From contig NZ_PVEO01000001.1 of the NCBI RefSeq assembly GCF_002973595.1, positions 186,001 to 250,000 on the forward strand: a DNA stretch of 64,000 nt, read 5' to 3'. Within the stretch, counting starts at the first letter, position 1; each line of letters begins with the position of its first letter. This stretch comes from Jejuia pallidilutea. Lineage in GTDB: Bacteria; Bacteroidota; Bacteroidia; Flavobacteriales; Flavobacteriaceae. Both the position numbers and the translations under genes were made by a program. The notes below the pieces were generated by a model. It ran no database searches, was not told the DNA's origin, and saw nothing but the letters and a program-made list of their open reading frames with translations. Below are positions 19,089 to 28,173 of this stretch, in pieces.

Positions 19089-19689
19089 AATTTTTATGTA
19101 TCAATTCTACTTCTGCGGTGGGATTAAACAAGTACAATTTCCCTGTTTTAACCTCAACGCACTCATAACGTTTTATACGTTTGTTTCCCATTTTAAAAAC
19201 TTTACCATTATACAATTTAAAAGTCTCACCCAAAGATACTTCAAAAACAAATGTTTTGTTGTTTGGCTCGTCAAATTGCTTTAAGGCTAAGGCTAATAAT
19301 GCATCTGTATCGCTAGATGCTTTTGGGTTTTTAAAATGTTTTGCTAGTAACGGCAATAATTCGCTAGGAAAAACCCGAGGATTTAAAAAAGGCAACATTA
19401 AATGCTGAAAGGTACGTTTCCACTCAATGCCGTGGGGTTTTATAAATCTGCCATATTTACTAAAAGCCTCAAAATGTGCAATTTCGTGAATTAATGTAAT
19501 TAAAAAACGATATTGATTTAAATTTGAATTAATAGTAATTTGATGCTTTCCATTGGGCAATGGTTTATAATCCCCGTGTTTTGTTTTTCTTTCGTTTTTA
19601 ATTTTAACTATTACATTATCATGCTCTAAAAGTGAAATTACTTTAGGAATGGCCTGTTCTGGAATACATTTTTTTATTTGGACTTGCAT
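19081..19689 (-). CDS. SprT-like zinc metalloprotease-domain protein
   Basis: A 202-residue SprT-domain protein. The zinc-binding HEIAH motif is at residues 68-72 and a third likely ligand, H86, lies in KPHGIEW. Members resemble the protease core of SPRTN, which removes DNA-protein crosslinks; bacterial SprT roles are poorly known. The C-terminal zinc-ribbon region keeps the fold pattern (GETFKLYNGKVFKMGNKRIKRY) but only one cysteine, so it probably does not bind zinc. It overlaps manC by 8 bases. Confidence 0.87.
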   Translation of the reverse strand: MQVQIKKCIPEQAIPKVISLLEHDNVIVKIKNERKTKHGDYKPLPNGKHQITINSNLNQYRFLITLIHEIAHFEAFSKYGRFIKPHGIEWKRTFQHLMLPFLNPRVFPSELLPLLAKHFKNPKASSDTDALLALALKQFDEPNNKTFVFEVSLGETFKLYNGKVFKMGNKRIKRYECVEVKTGKLYLFNPTAEVELIHKNYE

Positions 19690-19828
19690 TGTTGTAAAAA
19701 TAGGGCATTTTCTTTAAAATAACGAATAACATAGAACTTAGTAAAAGCTAAAAAGTTACAACAAAGCCTTACATAACTTAGTTGCAACATATAAAACAAT
19801 GTTGCTCTAGGCTCTACAGAACACGTTT

Positions 19829-20578
19829 TTACCTAAACCGTTTTAAAGTGTTTTTCGTAAATTTACTTAAAACTAATCTTCCGCTTATTTTAGCGCGTTC
19901 AGCTAAAAGCGCGTCCCAATCTTCGGTGCCCTTCCACATTACTTTTTTCATCTCTATTAAGGCTTCTGGGTTGTAACCTGCCAATTTTTCGGCTAATAGT
20001 TTTACAGATTCATCTAATGCCTCTACAGTATCGAATACATCGGCATATAGCCCTTTATCTTTAGCAAATTCCCATGAAAAAAATGTTTCTGCATCTATAC
20101 TCATTTGCGACATGGCTATTTTTCCAATTTTTCTAGATACCGCTGGCTCTATAACAAAAGGCCCTATGCCTATACTTAACTCACTTAAGCGAATAGAGGC
20201 GTGTTTTGTAGCCAAACAATAATCGGTAGCTGCTGCTAAACCAACACCGCCACCAACTGTTTTACCTTGAACACGGCCAATTATTAATTTTGGGCATTTG
20301 CGCATTGCATTTATAACATTAGCAAACCCAGAAAAAAAGGCTTTACCCTGCGTTTCGTTTTCTATAGCGATAACTTCGTTAAAACTAGCACCAGCACAAA
20401 ATGTTCTATCGCCACCACTTTTTAAAACAATGACTTTAATGGTATCGTCATCACCAGCACGTTTAATTGTTTGTTCTAACTCTAATAAAATACTACTGGG
20501 TATTGAATTTCTATTAGGATGAAAAAACTCGATATAACCAACATTGTTTTTATTTGAAAGCGTTACATAAGGCTCCAT
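19829..20578 (-). CDS. Enoyl-CoA hydratase/isomerase (crotonase) family protein
   Basis: A 249-residue crotonase-fold enzyme. Both oxyanion-hole segments are visible: DRTFCAGASFNE and QGKTVGGGVGLAAATDYCLA. A conserved glutamate lies in RLSELSIGIGPFV, in the position of a crotonase active-site residue. The exact reaction, whether hydration, isomerisation or a branched-chain CoA step, cannot be assigned. It stands alone, with 139 apparently empty bases before the SprT-like gene and a divergent rhodanese gene beyond its start. Confidence 0.88.
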   Translation of the reverse strand: MEPYVTLSNKNNVGYIEFFHPNRNSIPSSILLELEQTIKRAGDDDTIKVIVLKSGGDRTFCAGASFNEVIAIENETQGKAFFSGFANVINAMRKCPKLIIGRVQGKTVGGGVGLAAATDYCLATKHASIRLSELSIGIGPFVIEPAVSRKIGKIAMSQMSIDAETFFSWEFAKDKGLYADVFDTVEALDESVKLLAEKLAGYNPEALIEMKKVMWKGTEDWDALLAERAKISGRLVLSKFTKNTLKRFR

Positions 20579-20684
20579 AAATTATTATTTTAAAAGGCTG
20601 AATATACCCAAAAAATATGTGATTAGTTACAAAAACGTATCAACAAATGGTAAAATATTAATTAACTTTATAAAAAATTTAAAC

Positions 20685-20993
20685 ATGGGATTATTTAGTT
20701 TTTTCTTTAAAAATAACACGCAAAAAATAAAAGCGTTTTTAGAACAAAACGCTGTAATATTAGACGTTAGAACAAAACAAGAATGGAACGAAGGGCATAT
20801 TGCCAATGCTATGCATATTCCGTTAAGTGATTTAAAAAACCATGTAGAGGAGATTAAAAAATTAAATAAACCCGTAATTGTGCATTGCAAAAGCGGTGCA
20901 AGATCTGCGCGTGCTACCAAACTTTTAAAATTTTATAAAATTGAAGCTGTAAACGGAGGCGGGCTTGCCGATTTAAAACTACTTATAGCGTAA
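20685..20993 (+). CDS. Rhodanese-like sulfurtransferase domain protein
   Basis: A 102-residue single-domain rhodanese. The active-site loop is VHCKSGARSA with the persulfide-bearing Cys68; the CH2A-type motif ILDVRTKQEWNEGHI is also present. Such proteins carry sulfane sulfur, but the acceptor is unknown. The ATG at 20685 gives a normal domain start; an in-frame GTG at 20619 would add 22 atypical residues. The last 11 bases overlap the convergent DUF4230 gene. Confidence 0.92.
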   Translation: MGLFSFFFKNNTQKIKAFLEQNAVILDVRTKQEWNEGHIANAMHIPLSDLKNHVEEIKKLNKPVIVHCKSGARSARATKLLKFYKIEAVNGGGLADLKLLIA

Positions 20994-21597
20994 TTGCCTG
21001 TATAGCTTCGCGGTTTAAAAGAGGTGTTTCGTTATATTTTAATGTCCACCCCATAGAATTGGTTAAGATGTAAAATTTAGACAACTCGCTTATTAACCGG
21101 TTTTTGGCATTAGCCTTTAAATCAGATTTATCTATTTTCTGCAAAAGCGCCTGTTTTACCGTGTTATTTATGTTGTTATAATCTTTAGCATCAAAGGGGT
21201 TTAAATAATCGGCCTGTACATCATAATACTCTAAATCTGGATGCACCTTAACTTCTGCCTCGGGAATATTGGTAATGCTTAGCGTTTTATTAACAGCATC
21301 TATATTGAACGTAATCTTACTTAAATCGTAAGCTATAGTTACCTCTGCATTTACAACAACTAAGGCCTTCTTTTTGGCCGATATTAAATCACCAAATACA
21401 TCCTTAGAATTTTTATATGTAAATACTTCGCTAAAATGCCCCTCGGTAACCACCAATTTTCCAACATTTTTTATTTGTTCTTGAATTAATGCCGAACTTT
21501 CTTTAAGACTAATGTTTTCTTGCTTTTTATCTTCGCAATACTTGAAAGTAAAAAGAACAACAAGTGTTATAACAACACCAAATAGAATTTTTCGCAT
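20983..21597 (-). CDS. DUF4230 family protein
   Basis: A 204-residue protein with one N-terminal hydrophobic anchor (residues 5-19), so its bulk is probably outside the cytoplasm. The sequence matches my recollection of the DUF4230 family: VGKLVVTEGHFSEVFTYK, then a beta-rich stretch AEVTIAYDLSKI, and a helical C-terminus. The cysteine after the anchor (FKYC) does not fit a lipobox. Function is unknown. It overlaps the 3' end of the rhodanese gene by 11 bases. Confidence 0.75.
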   Translation of the reverse strand: MRKILFGVVITLVVLFTFKYCEDKKQENISLKESSALIQEQIKNVGKLVVTEGHFSEVFTYKNSKDVFGDLISAKKKALVVVNAEVTIAYDLSKITFNIDAVNKTLSITNIPEAEVKVHPDLEYYDVQADYLNPFDAKDYNNINNTVKQALLQKIDKSDLKANAKNRLISELSKFYILTNSMGWTLKYNETPLLNREAIQAITL

Positions 21598-21622
21598 GCC
21601 CTAATTTAGAAATAATTTGAGC

Positions 21623-21668
21623 AAAAAAAAACATTAGTTTCCTTCGACGTAAGAAGTCTAACTAATGT
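21623..21668 (-). terminator. Rho-independent terminator of the two-component operon
   Basis: On the minus strand a 9-bp perfect stem (ACATTAGTT / AACTAATGT) with an inner GAAG/CTTC-type pairing is followed by a run of eight T. It lies 85 bases beyond the response-regulator stop codon and before the DUF4230 start, so it closes the kinase-regulator transcript. Confidence 0.85.
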
Positions 21669-21752
21669 GTCCATAAAATGCTACGTTTTTAATAACACTT
21701 CAAAAATACAGGACTTGTTGCTATTATAGATTACCTAATTGTAAAACAAACT

Positions 21753-22403
21753 TTAAATTAAGTTATTCTTTTTTGCTTTTTGTACTGCCTCCAACTTATT
21801 ATGTACCTGTAGTTTTTTATAAATATTCTCTATGTGTTTTCTAATAGTACCGGTTGATAATATTAAATTATCTGCAATGGCATTATAACTTAAGCCTTTA
21901 CTTAAATGCTCTAAAACTTCCGTTTCCCTAGCTGTTAGTGTAATGTCGTCTTTATCCTTTTGGTTTTGAATTTGAATTGGATTTCGTAATAATTTTAATG
22001 TTTTTAAAGCAATGGACGGGTTCATGGCCGCACCTCCATTTAAGGTTTCAACCATACCCGTGTTTAAATCTTTTGGGTTCACTTCTTTTAATAAATAACC
22101 ATCTGCCCCTGCTTTTATGGCATTAAAAATATTTTCATCATTATCGAAAACCGTTAGCATGATGATTTTTATATGTGGATATTTTTGCTTTACCAATTCT
22201 GTAGTTTCAATTCCATTTAAAACTGGCATTTCTATATCCATCAAAATTATATCAATGTTATAATTATCATTTAGTTTTGCTAATAGTTCAGCTCCATTTA
22301 GCGCTGTAAATTTCAGGTCTATATTATCAAAAAAAGAAAGCTTTTCTTTAATGGCAGTAATTAAGAACGTATTATCGTCGGCAATGGCTGTTTTAATTTT
22401 CAT
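21753..22403 (-). CDS. NarL/FixJ-type response regulator
   Basis: A 216-residue regulator with an N-terminal receiver domain and a C-terminal LuxR-type helix-turn-helix. The phosphoacceptor is D56 (DIILMDIEMPVLNG), the acidic pocket is ADD at residues 8-10, and the conserved Lys lies in YLLKEVNPKD. The DNA-binding part reads TARETEVLEHLSKGLSYNAIADNL. It lies 72 bases after the TPR histidine kinase on the same strand, so it is its likely partner. Target genes are unknown. Confidence 0.95.
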   Translation of the reverse strand: MKIKTAIADDNTFLITAIKEKLSFFDNIDLKFTALNGAELLAKLNDNYNIDIILMDIEMPVLNGIETTELVKQKYPHIKIIMLTVFDNDENIFNAIKAGADGYLLKEVNPKDLNTGMVETLNGGAAMNPSIALKTLKLLRNPIQIQNQKDKDDITLTARETEVLEHLSKGLSYNAIADNLILSTGTIRKHIENIYKKLQVHNKLEAVQKAKKNNLI

Positions 22404-22475
22404 TTATTTTTTTTGAATAAGGCTTTAAACTTAAGAAATTACAACTTTAGCCAATAACACTAAAGTATTGTTTTT

Positions 22476-24569
22476 TTAAACACCAACGAATAATTCTATT
22501 TCTGTTCCCAAATTAATTTTACTGTTAATATTAAGAGTAGCTTTAATATCTTTTGCACGCTTTTGTATATTATTTAAGCCATTTCCATCTCCTGCTTTTG
22601 TTATATCAAATCCTTTTCCATCATCAACCACTTTAATAACAAGTTGTTCTTTATTTTGAAAAATTTCAACCGTAACGTTTTTAGCTTCAGAGTATTTTAT
22701 TGCATTATTTATAGCTTCTTGAACTATTCTGTAAACATTCATTCCCGTTACCGAAGAAAAAATAGTGCTATTTAACACGGTGTCTTTTAATATAAATTTA
22801 AACTTGATATTCCCTGAATAGGTATTAGCATTTTCTACAAAATTACTAATGCGTGTTTGTAAATCTTCTAAAGAAATCTCACTCTTGTTCATGGCCCAAA
22901 TAGTATCTCGCAACTCGTAAATAGTTTCTTTAGTAAATGCACTTATATCTTTTAACTTTTTAGTTAATTTTTCGTTTTTAATTTCGAATCCGTATTGCAA
23001 ATTTTCAATAGAGGAAATAATAAACGTAAGTTGGGCGCCAATGTTATCATGTAAATCTCTAGAGATTTTTAGGCGTTGGTCTTGTAATTTATTCTGGGTT
23101 TCAATTCGGGCTAAAGCTTCTTTTAACTCTGATTCTTTTTGAAGTTGGCGATTTTTAAGTTTTTGCTGATTATAGAGTAAATACCCCAAAACCGAAAGTA
23201 ATATGGCTACCAACCCTAAACCCATTAGTTGCGTGTTTTTTTTGCTGATTCTTAGTTCTTTTTCAATTAGTTCTGCACGCTGGGTAACTATTTCTTTTTC
23301 CTTCTTTTCTGTTTCATATTTTATTTCAAATTCTGAAATCTTTTCGGTAAGCGAGTTTTTAGATAAATCCTCACTTGTATCATGATACTTTTTAAAATAG
23401 TTGAACGCTAAATTGTAATTTTGTTTTTGTTGGTATAATAATGACAGGTTCTTGTATAAACTTGCTATATCTGAGGGGTTTTCAGCAGCTTCTATAAAAG
23501 GTTTCGATTTTAAAAGATATGTTTCTGCTTCTCTAAGTTTTCCTATACTTAAATAATTTACCCCCAAGTTTAGGTAAGTTACCCTTAACGTTTGGTTATC
23601 ATTAACACGCTTAGCCTCATCTGCTACTGATTTATAAATTGAAATTGCCTTTAAAGGTTTGTTACGTACTGTAGCCAATTGTGCCATTCCTGTTTTTGAG
23701 AATAGCATCACCTTGCCATAATTAACTTCCTTTGCTTTTTCAAAAGCAAGTTTATAATGTTTTTCGGCTTTTGCATAAAGTGTTGTATCTTTTTCTTTTT
23801 CTCCAATCTCCTTATACATGCCAGCTATGTTGAACAAACTATTAGCAATATCTATTTTATTATCCCCGTTTTTCTTAATATTTAGCGCTTTACTGTAAAA
23901 CTCCAAAGCTTTGTTGTAGGCCTTCATATCTTCATAAATTAAACCTATATTATTAAAGGATTTACCTAGTGCTGTAGAATCGTTAAGTTTTTCGGCCAGT
24001 AATATAGCTTCTCTATGAACATCCAAAGAGGCCTCTGCTTCATTAAGATAAGACATGGCTAAAGCTTTATTGTTTAAATATGTAAGTTGGTCTTCTTCAT
24101 TTTTTTCTTCTTTTGCTTTCTCTAGTGCTTTATTAAAGTTACTTAGGGCACTTTTAAAATCTCCTTGATAAAAATTAAGCACACCTTTATCGCCAAAGTA
24201 TTTAATGTATAAATCGTAATAGTAATTATTCTTTAAAATTTCCCAAGATTTGGTATAGTATGCTTCAGCGGTTTTGTAATCGCCTTTAATAATATAAATC
24301 TGGGCATAGTTTAAAAAAGAAATTAAACGGGCTTTATGTAAATGCGCTTTATTTTCGGTAAAACTTATAGTTTTATTAATATAAACTTCGGCAGAATCTC
24401 TATTTGTATCAAAATATTCCTTTACTAATTCTGTTAATGCCGTTACCTTATTACTTTCAGAGGTACTGTTTTTATAAACATGCTTTAAACTATCTAACTT
24501 TTTGTTATTAGGTTGAGAGAATGTAAAGAGAGAAATGGAGAGGAACAATAAAATTAAATATCGATTCAT
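22476..24569 (-). CDS. TPR-containing HisKA_3 sensor histidine kinase
   Basis: A 697-residue membrane kinase. It starts with a signal peptide (MNRYLILLFLSISLFTFSQ), then about 400 residues of periplasmic TPR repeats (for example FNNIGLIYEDMKAYNKALEF), one membrane segment (LMGLGLVAILLSVLGYLLY), a coiled coil and a HisKA_3/HATPase core. The phosphoacceptor is H507 in SRDLHDNIGAQ. The ATPase motifs are QEAINNAIKYSEA, DDGKGFD and GNGLNNIQKRA. The TPR region probably senses a peptide or protein. The ATG at 24569 gives a proper signal peptide; a TTG at 24584 would overlap the upstream small gene. Confidence 0.95.
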   Translation of the reverse strand: MNRYLILLFLSISLFTFSQPNNKKLDSLKHVYKNSTSESNKVTALTELVKEYFDTNRDSAEVYINKTISFTENKAHLHKARLISFLNYAQIYIIKGDYKTAEAYYTKSWEILKNNYYYDLYIKYFGDKGVLNFYQGDFKSALSNFNKALEKAKEEKNEEDQLTYLNNKALAMSYLNEAEASLDVHREAILLAEKLNDSTALGKSFNNIGLIYEDMKAYNKALEFYSKALNIKKNGDNKIDIANSLFNIAGMYKEIGEKEKDTTLYAKAEKHYKLAFEKAKEVNYGKVMLFSKTGMAQLATVRNKPLKAISIYKSVADEAKRVNDNQTLRVTYLNLGVNYLSIGKLREAETYLLKSKPFIEAAENPSDIASLYKNLSLLYQQKQNYNLAFNYFKKYHDTSEDLSKNSLTEKISEFEIKYETEKKEKEIVTQRAELIEKELRISKKNTQLMGLGLVAILLSVLGYLLYNQQKLKNRQLQKESELKEALARIETQNKLQDQRLKISRDLHDNIGAQLTFIISSIENLQYGFEIKNEKLTKKLKDISAFTKETIYELRDTIWAMNKSEISLEDLQTRISNFVENANTYSGNIKFKFILKDTVLNSTIFSSVTGMNVYRIVQEAINNAIKYSEAKNVTVEIFQNKEQLVIKVVDDGKGFDITKAGDGNGLNNIQKRAKDIKATLNINSKINLGTEIELFVGV

Positions 24570-24580
24570 AAATAAAAAAA

Positions 24581-24865
24581 TCAATGATGTGTTTCAATAA
24601 TAAACGTTTGTAAAGAAATTATTTTTTTTAGTATTTTGAAAATACGTTTACTTAAAGATGCATTAAAATCATCCAATAGTTTTTCTTTTTCTATGAGCTC
24701 AAAAGATTTTTTTTGCTGAGAAAAAAGTTGAGTTTGCAGGTTCAAAATTTTAGCTTCATCAAGATTTTTTTCAATGAAATGGTTTGATACAATTATCATT
24801 ATGTTGAAAATCAACACTAAAACCATGAGGCCTAAACATCCAATAAATACCTCATCAAAACTCAT
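24581..24865 (-). CDS. Small membrane/coiled-coil protein upstream of the histidine kinase
   Basis: A 94-residue protein not recognised from any family. Residues 7-27 form one strongly hydrophobic segment (VFIGCLGLMVLVLIFNIMIIV), stated here by position with key residues GCLGL and IMIIV. The rest is helical and Lys/Glu/Leu-rich (KNLDEAKILNLQTQLFSQQ, KEKLLDDFNASLSKRIF), consistent with a coiled coil. It stops 11 bases before the kinase ATG on the same strand, so it is likely the first gene of the operon and may modulate or anchor the kinase. That role is inferred from position only. Confidence 0.5.
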   Translation of the reverse strand: MSFDEVFIGCLGLMVLVLIFNIMIIVSNHFIEKNLDEAKILNLQTQLFSQQKKSFELIEKEKLLDDFNASLSKRIFKILKKIISLQTFIIETHH

Positions 24866-24911
24866 AATAAATTATGTTTAAGGATGTTTATTAGAAAACT
24901 ACACGAAAATA

Positions 24912-24961
24912 AAAAACACCAACAACTCAAATTTTTATAAAAAAAGAGCCATCGGTGTTTT
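24912..24961 (-). terminator. Candidate terminator downstream of the PQQ-like gene
   Basis: Minus-strand inverted repeat AAAACACC / GGTGTTTT (8 bp) with inner GAG/CTC and A/T pairing, followed by a T-rich stretch. It lies about 140 bases past the stop of the propeller gene. The rest of the 237-base gap (24866-25102) shows nothing else convincing. Confidence 0.4.
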
Positions 24962-25102
24962 CTGTATGAACTGATTAATAGCATTTTAAATCTAATAATT
25001 ATTACTAGTTAACCTAATAAATACTCGATTAAGTGTTTGAAAAAAAGATTAAGCGCAATAATCTGATTATCACGCCCAATCAACAAATCTCAACAACAAG
25101 AT

Positions 25103-26974
25103 TTATTTTTTAAGGTTGTAAGCATAAATAGTTTGGTCGTTAGCCTTATAAAATAAAAACCCTCCAAATTCATCTACCTCGTATTCTGGCTTTTTGTCTT
25201 TTAGTAAAATTTCTTTTTCTATGTCGCCTGTATCTTTGTTAAGTTTAACCAAGCCAGTGCCTCCGTTTAGGTTAGTTAATATAAATTGCGCGTTTTCGGT
25301 TGCAGCACTTGCCTTAAAGCGTGTAGATAAATAATCGAACGAAGCACTAGCTATATTTGAAAACATATCGGCGGCCCTTTTTGCCTCCTTACCATAATCG
25401 TTATAACTGTTTAAATCGTTTATGCTACCATAAGCAGAGCGATTAGCTCCTGCTTTAGCACTCATTCCAACAGTCATAGCGGTTGATGCAACTGCTAAAG
25501 CACTTCCAACAATTTTACCAAAAGTACTTCTACCTGGTGATTTGTGATAAGCGTGGTATGTTTCCTTTCCATCAAAACCTACTAAAGTCATGTTTTGATT
25601 AGAAGACAAGAACACGCCACCATCTCTTATTTCCATGTGATTAGGATCTTCCTTTTCATCAAAATTACTTTTGGCAAAATCGCTAACATCACCCGAAGTA
25701 GCATCAATAGCCATAATTTTACCATCGGCAGCAATTAAATATCTATCGTTAGCTTCATCAAAAGTTGAAGCAACAGCCGATGCCCTCTTATATTTTAATG
25801 GTTTATTCCATACTTGTTCACCTGTTTTTAAATTTACAATATTAGCATCCTCGCTTGTTATGTAAATTAAACCTTGTGGTGATTCTGCCATTACCATAAT
25901 ATTTTCACCTGTTTTTAAAGGTTTTTTAAACAACGTTTTTCCATCAAAAGAAATTTTATTGATACCTCCTTGCTGAATGCCAAACAAAATACCATCTTCC
26001 TGCACATAAAAATGTTGTACAAACCCTTTAGTTTTTGGTGCTTTGTCCCATAAATCCTCACCTGTAGAAGCACTTAAAAACGCTATTTCAGATTCTTGCG
26101 CTGCTGTTCTATCACTTACAACTGCCAAACCAAGCGGCAGTATTTGAAAATTAGAAACATTACCCTGCACCTTTCTATCGTCATTCCAAAGTTCTGCGCC
26201 ATTGCTTCCTATTTTATGAATACGTGTGTTTTTCCCGTTGGTTGTTGTTTCAAATCCATAAATTTCTTTTTCAGTTTCATCAGCAACCATCCAATTAACG
26301 CCTTTTATTTTACTTTGCCACAAGTCTTCTCCTGTATGCGATTTTGCCAACAAACCTTGTGCGGTTGGTATAATTAAAAATTCTTTTAAAAGTAGAGGTG
26401 TTCCAGTAACACTAAAGTCTTTAGCAATACCTACCCGCCCTGGTTTATCTAAAAAGAAACTGTAGTCTAATTTAGATGTGTTTAAATCATATACAGCTAC
26501 TTTGGGTGTCATTTTTTCAAACTTATTACCTTCTTTTTGAATACCGCTTACAATTAATTTGTTTTGTGGAAGCACTACATTACACGTATAAATTTGGTTC
26601 CAGTTATCGTTTTCCGAATTAAAAATAACCTCTCCTTTTACATAATCTATTACGGCACGCTTAGTTTTAGTAAGTCCTGCCAATTGTGAGCCTACACCTT
26701 GCGATACAATTATATATGGTGAATTAGGAACAAACTCCGTTTCCTCAGGTTTTAGTTTTCCAAAATTATTAAATGTAAAAACAGGTTGGCTTTCAGTTGG
26801 CTTTATTCCTACCAATCCATCATTAGTAGCAACTACCAAAATACCACCTACTGTAAGTGTCATTTCGTTAATCTTAGCGCCTAAATTGTAATTTTGATTT
26901 GGTGTTTCTGCTTTTTGTGCGTTTACTACTAGTGTACTTACCAGAAGAAAAACTAAAAAATTAAAGTGTCTCAT
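25103..26974 (-). CDS. Exported PQQ-like beta-propeller repeat protein
   Basis: A 623-residue protein with a signal peptide (MRHFNFLVFLLVSTLVVNAQ) and repeated beta-propeller blades of the PQQ-enzyme/WD-like type, seen as STGEDLWDKAP, HTGEDLWQSKI, KTGEQVWNKPL and DATSGDV. No catalytic residues of a quinoprotein dehydrogenase are apparent, so it is more likely a binding or scaffolding propeller than an enzyme. A late Ala/Gly-rich hydrophobic patch (GSALAVASTAMTVGMSAKAG) interrupts the blades. The ATG at 26974 is chosen for the signal peptide over an upstream start at 27019. The gene for a GSCFA protein lies 81 bases upstream on the same strand. Confidence 0.8.
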   Translation of the reverse strand: MRHFNFLVFLLVSTLVVNAQKAETPNQNYNLGAKINEMTLTVGGILVVATNDGLVGIKPTESQPVFTFNNFGKLKPEETEFVPNSPYIIVSQGVGSQLAGLTKTKRAVIDYVKGEVIFNSENDNWNQIYTCNVVLPQNKLIVSGIQKEGNKFEKMTPKVAVYDLNTSKLDYSFFLDKPGRVGIAKDFSVTGTPLLLKEFLIIPTAQGLLAKSHTGEDLWQSKIKGVNWMVADETEKEIYGFETTTNGKNTRIHKIGSNGAELWNDDRKVQGNVSNFQILPLGLAVVSDRTAAQESEIAFLSASTGEDLWDKAPKTKGFVQHFYVQEDGILFGIQQGGINKISFDGKTLFKKPLKTGENIMVMAESPQGLIYITSEDANIVNLKTGEQVWNKPLKYKRASAVASTFDEANDRYLIAADGKIMAIDATSGDVSDFAKSNFDEKEDPNHMEIRDGGVFLSSNQNMTLVGFDGKETYHAYHKSPGRSTFGKIVGSALAVASTAMTVGMSAKAGANRSAYGSINDLNSYNDYGKEAKRAADMFSNIASASFDYLSTRFKASAATENAQFILTNLNGGTGLVKLNKDTGDIEKEILLKDKKPEYEVDEFGGFLFYKANDQTIYAYNLKK

Positions 26975-27055
26975 TGTTGAATTTTGTTTATGATTTATAG
27001 CATCACAAATCTGCAACAATAGAATACTGTAATCAATACGATGAATTACGTATAT

Positions 27056-28000
27056 TTAGAATACCATATGGGGAAACTGTAATTTAAGGGCCTTTTTTCT
27101 AGCCTCAATTTTTTTAAGAAAACTTTGGTGCGCCTCAGAATTTGGATTGAACGGTTTATGGTGAAGCCCTTTTTGAATGCTATCAACCTCATCCATAATT
27201 TTATAAGCTGTACTACATATCCAAACAAATTTAAACTGCTGCCATATGCAATCTATTGCCAACTTATTGGGATGAACCATATCCTCAGCATAAAACCGAT
27301 AATCTCTTAATTCATCCATCATAATTTCATAGGATGGAAAATAAAATGACGAATGATGTATTATTTGATGGATAGCTGTTATTAAATGCGCCTTACTTTG
27401 TGTGTTTTCCACAAAACCATCTTTTAAGTGGCGCACAGGGGAAACCGTAAAAATCACCCTTGCTTCAGAATTTAATTTTTGAATTAGGCTTACTGTAGTT
27501 TTTAACGATGTTGAAATATCTTCAACAGACAAAAGCTCCTTTTTAAATTCCTTTTGGGAAACTTTATGACAGTTAGCAACAACAGTATTACGTTTTAAAT
27601 AATGATAAACCCAGGCTGTTCCTAAAGTGATAATAACATGGGTTGAAGTCTTAATTGCCGCTTTTGTAAGTTTTACTTTTGAATTTAATGTTTCTAGCAA
27701 TTCTACTTTTGAAACGTTGCTCAATTTGGAATGCGCATCAAAACAATGCCATTGTTCATTATGATAAAAAATATCGCTTTCAGTATACATATTATCACTG
27801 GCAGCGTTTTGTATAAAGGTTTCTATAGCCTTAGGGTGAAATAAAATACCAAACGGATTTTGAAGGTTTTGAAACTTAAAATAATTTAGTTTGTCACCAA
27901 TATTTTCTGAGAAGCACGAACCTAAAAGCAAAATATTAGACTTGTAATTTATTAGATTATCAGCCCGTTTTGATAGTGATATTTTGGTTTGAAGGTTCAT
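27056..28000 (-). CDS. GSCFA-domain protein
   Basis: A 314-residue protein with the eponymous motif near the N-terminus as LLLGSCFSENIGDKL (about residues 25-39). The family is thought to be related to SGNH/GDSL hydrolases, with the Ser of GSCF as likely nucleophile; an Asp/His pair would come from the later AEDMVHPNKLAID segment. Substrates are unknown. No signal peptide is seen. It is followed by the exported propeller gene and preceded by a 164-base gap and alaS. Confidence 0.85.
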   Translation of the reverse strand: MNLQTKISLSKRADNLINYKSNILLLGSCFSENIGDKLNYFKFQNLQNPFGILFHPKAIETFIQNAASDNMYTESDIFYHNEQWHCFDAHSKLSNVSKVELLETLNSKVKLTKAAIKTSTHVIITLGTAWVYHYLKRNTVVANCHKVSQKEFKKELLSVEDISTSLKTTVSLIQKLNSEARVIFTVSPVRHLKDGFVENTQSKAHLITAIHQIIHHSSFYFPSYEIMMDELRDYRFYAEDMVHPNKLAIDCIWQQFKFVWICSTAYKIMDEVDSIQKGLHHKPFNPNSEAHQSFLKKIEARKKALKLQFPHMVF

Positions 28001-28122
28001 TAAAAGAATTTTTGATGTAACGTTCTAAATCTTTTTTAGTCTAACTTTTTTAAAGTTCTAAATTATGGCAAAAAATAAGACAATTACACTGTTAAAACTT
28101 AAACTTATCAAGTTCTACAAAT

Positions 28123-28173
28123 GTGAAATAAGAACATTTCATAAAATACTGGGCATGAAATAGTTTATTTCAC
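28123..28173 (-). terminator. Nested hairpin at the 3' end of alaS
   Basis: Two nested inverted repeats: outer GTGAAATAA/TTATTTCAC (9 bp) and inner ATTTCAT/ATGAAAT (7 bp). The outer arm includes the alaS stop codon. No T tract follows on the minus strand, so it may be a transcript-end stabiliser rather than an intrinsic terminator. Confidence 0.4.

Noticed and set aside
25085-25104. AAATCT/AGATTT inverted repeat at the end of the PQQ-like gene
   Set aside because: Only six A/T-rich pairs and no T tract; likely chance in such A/T-rich DNA.
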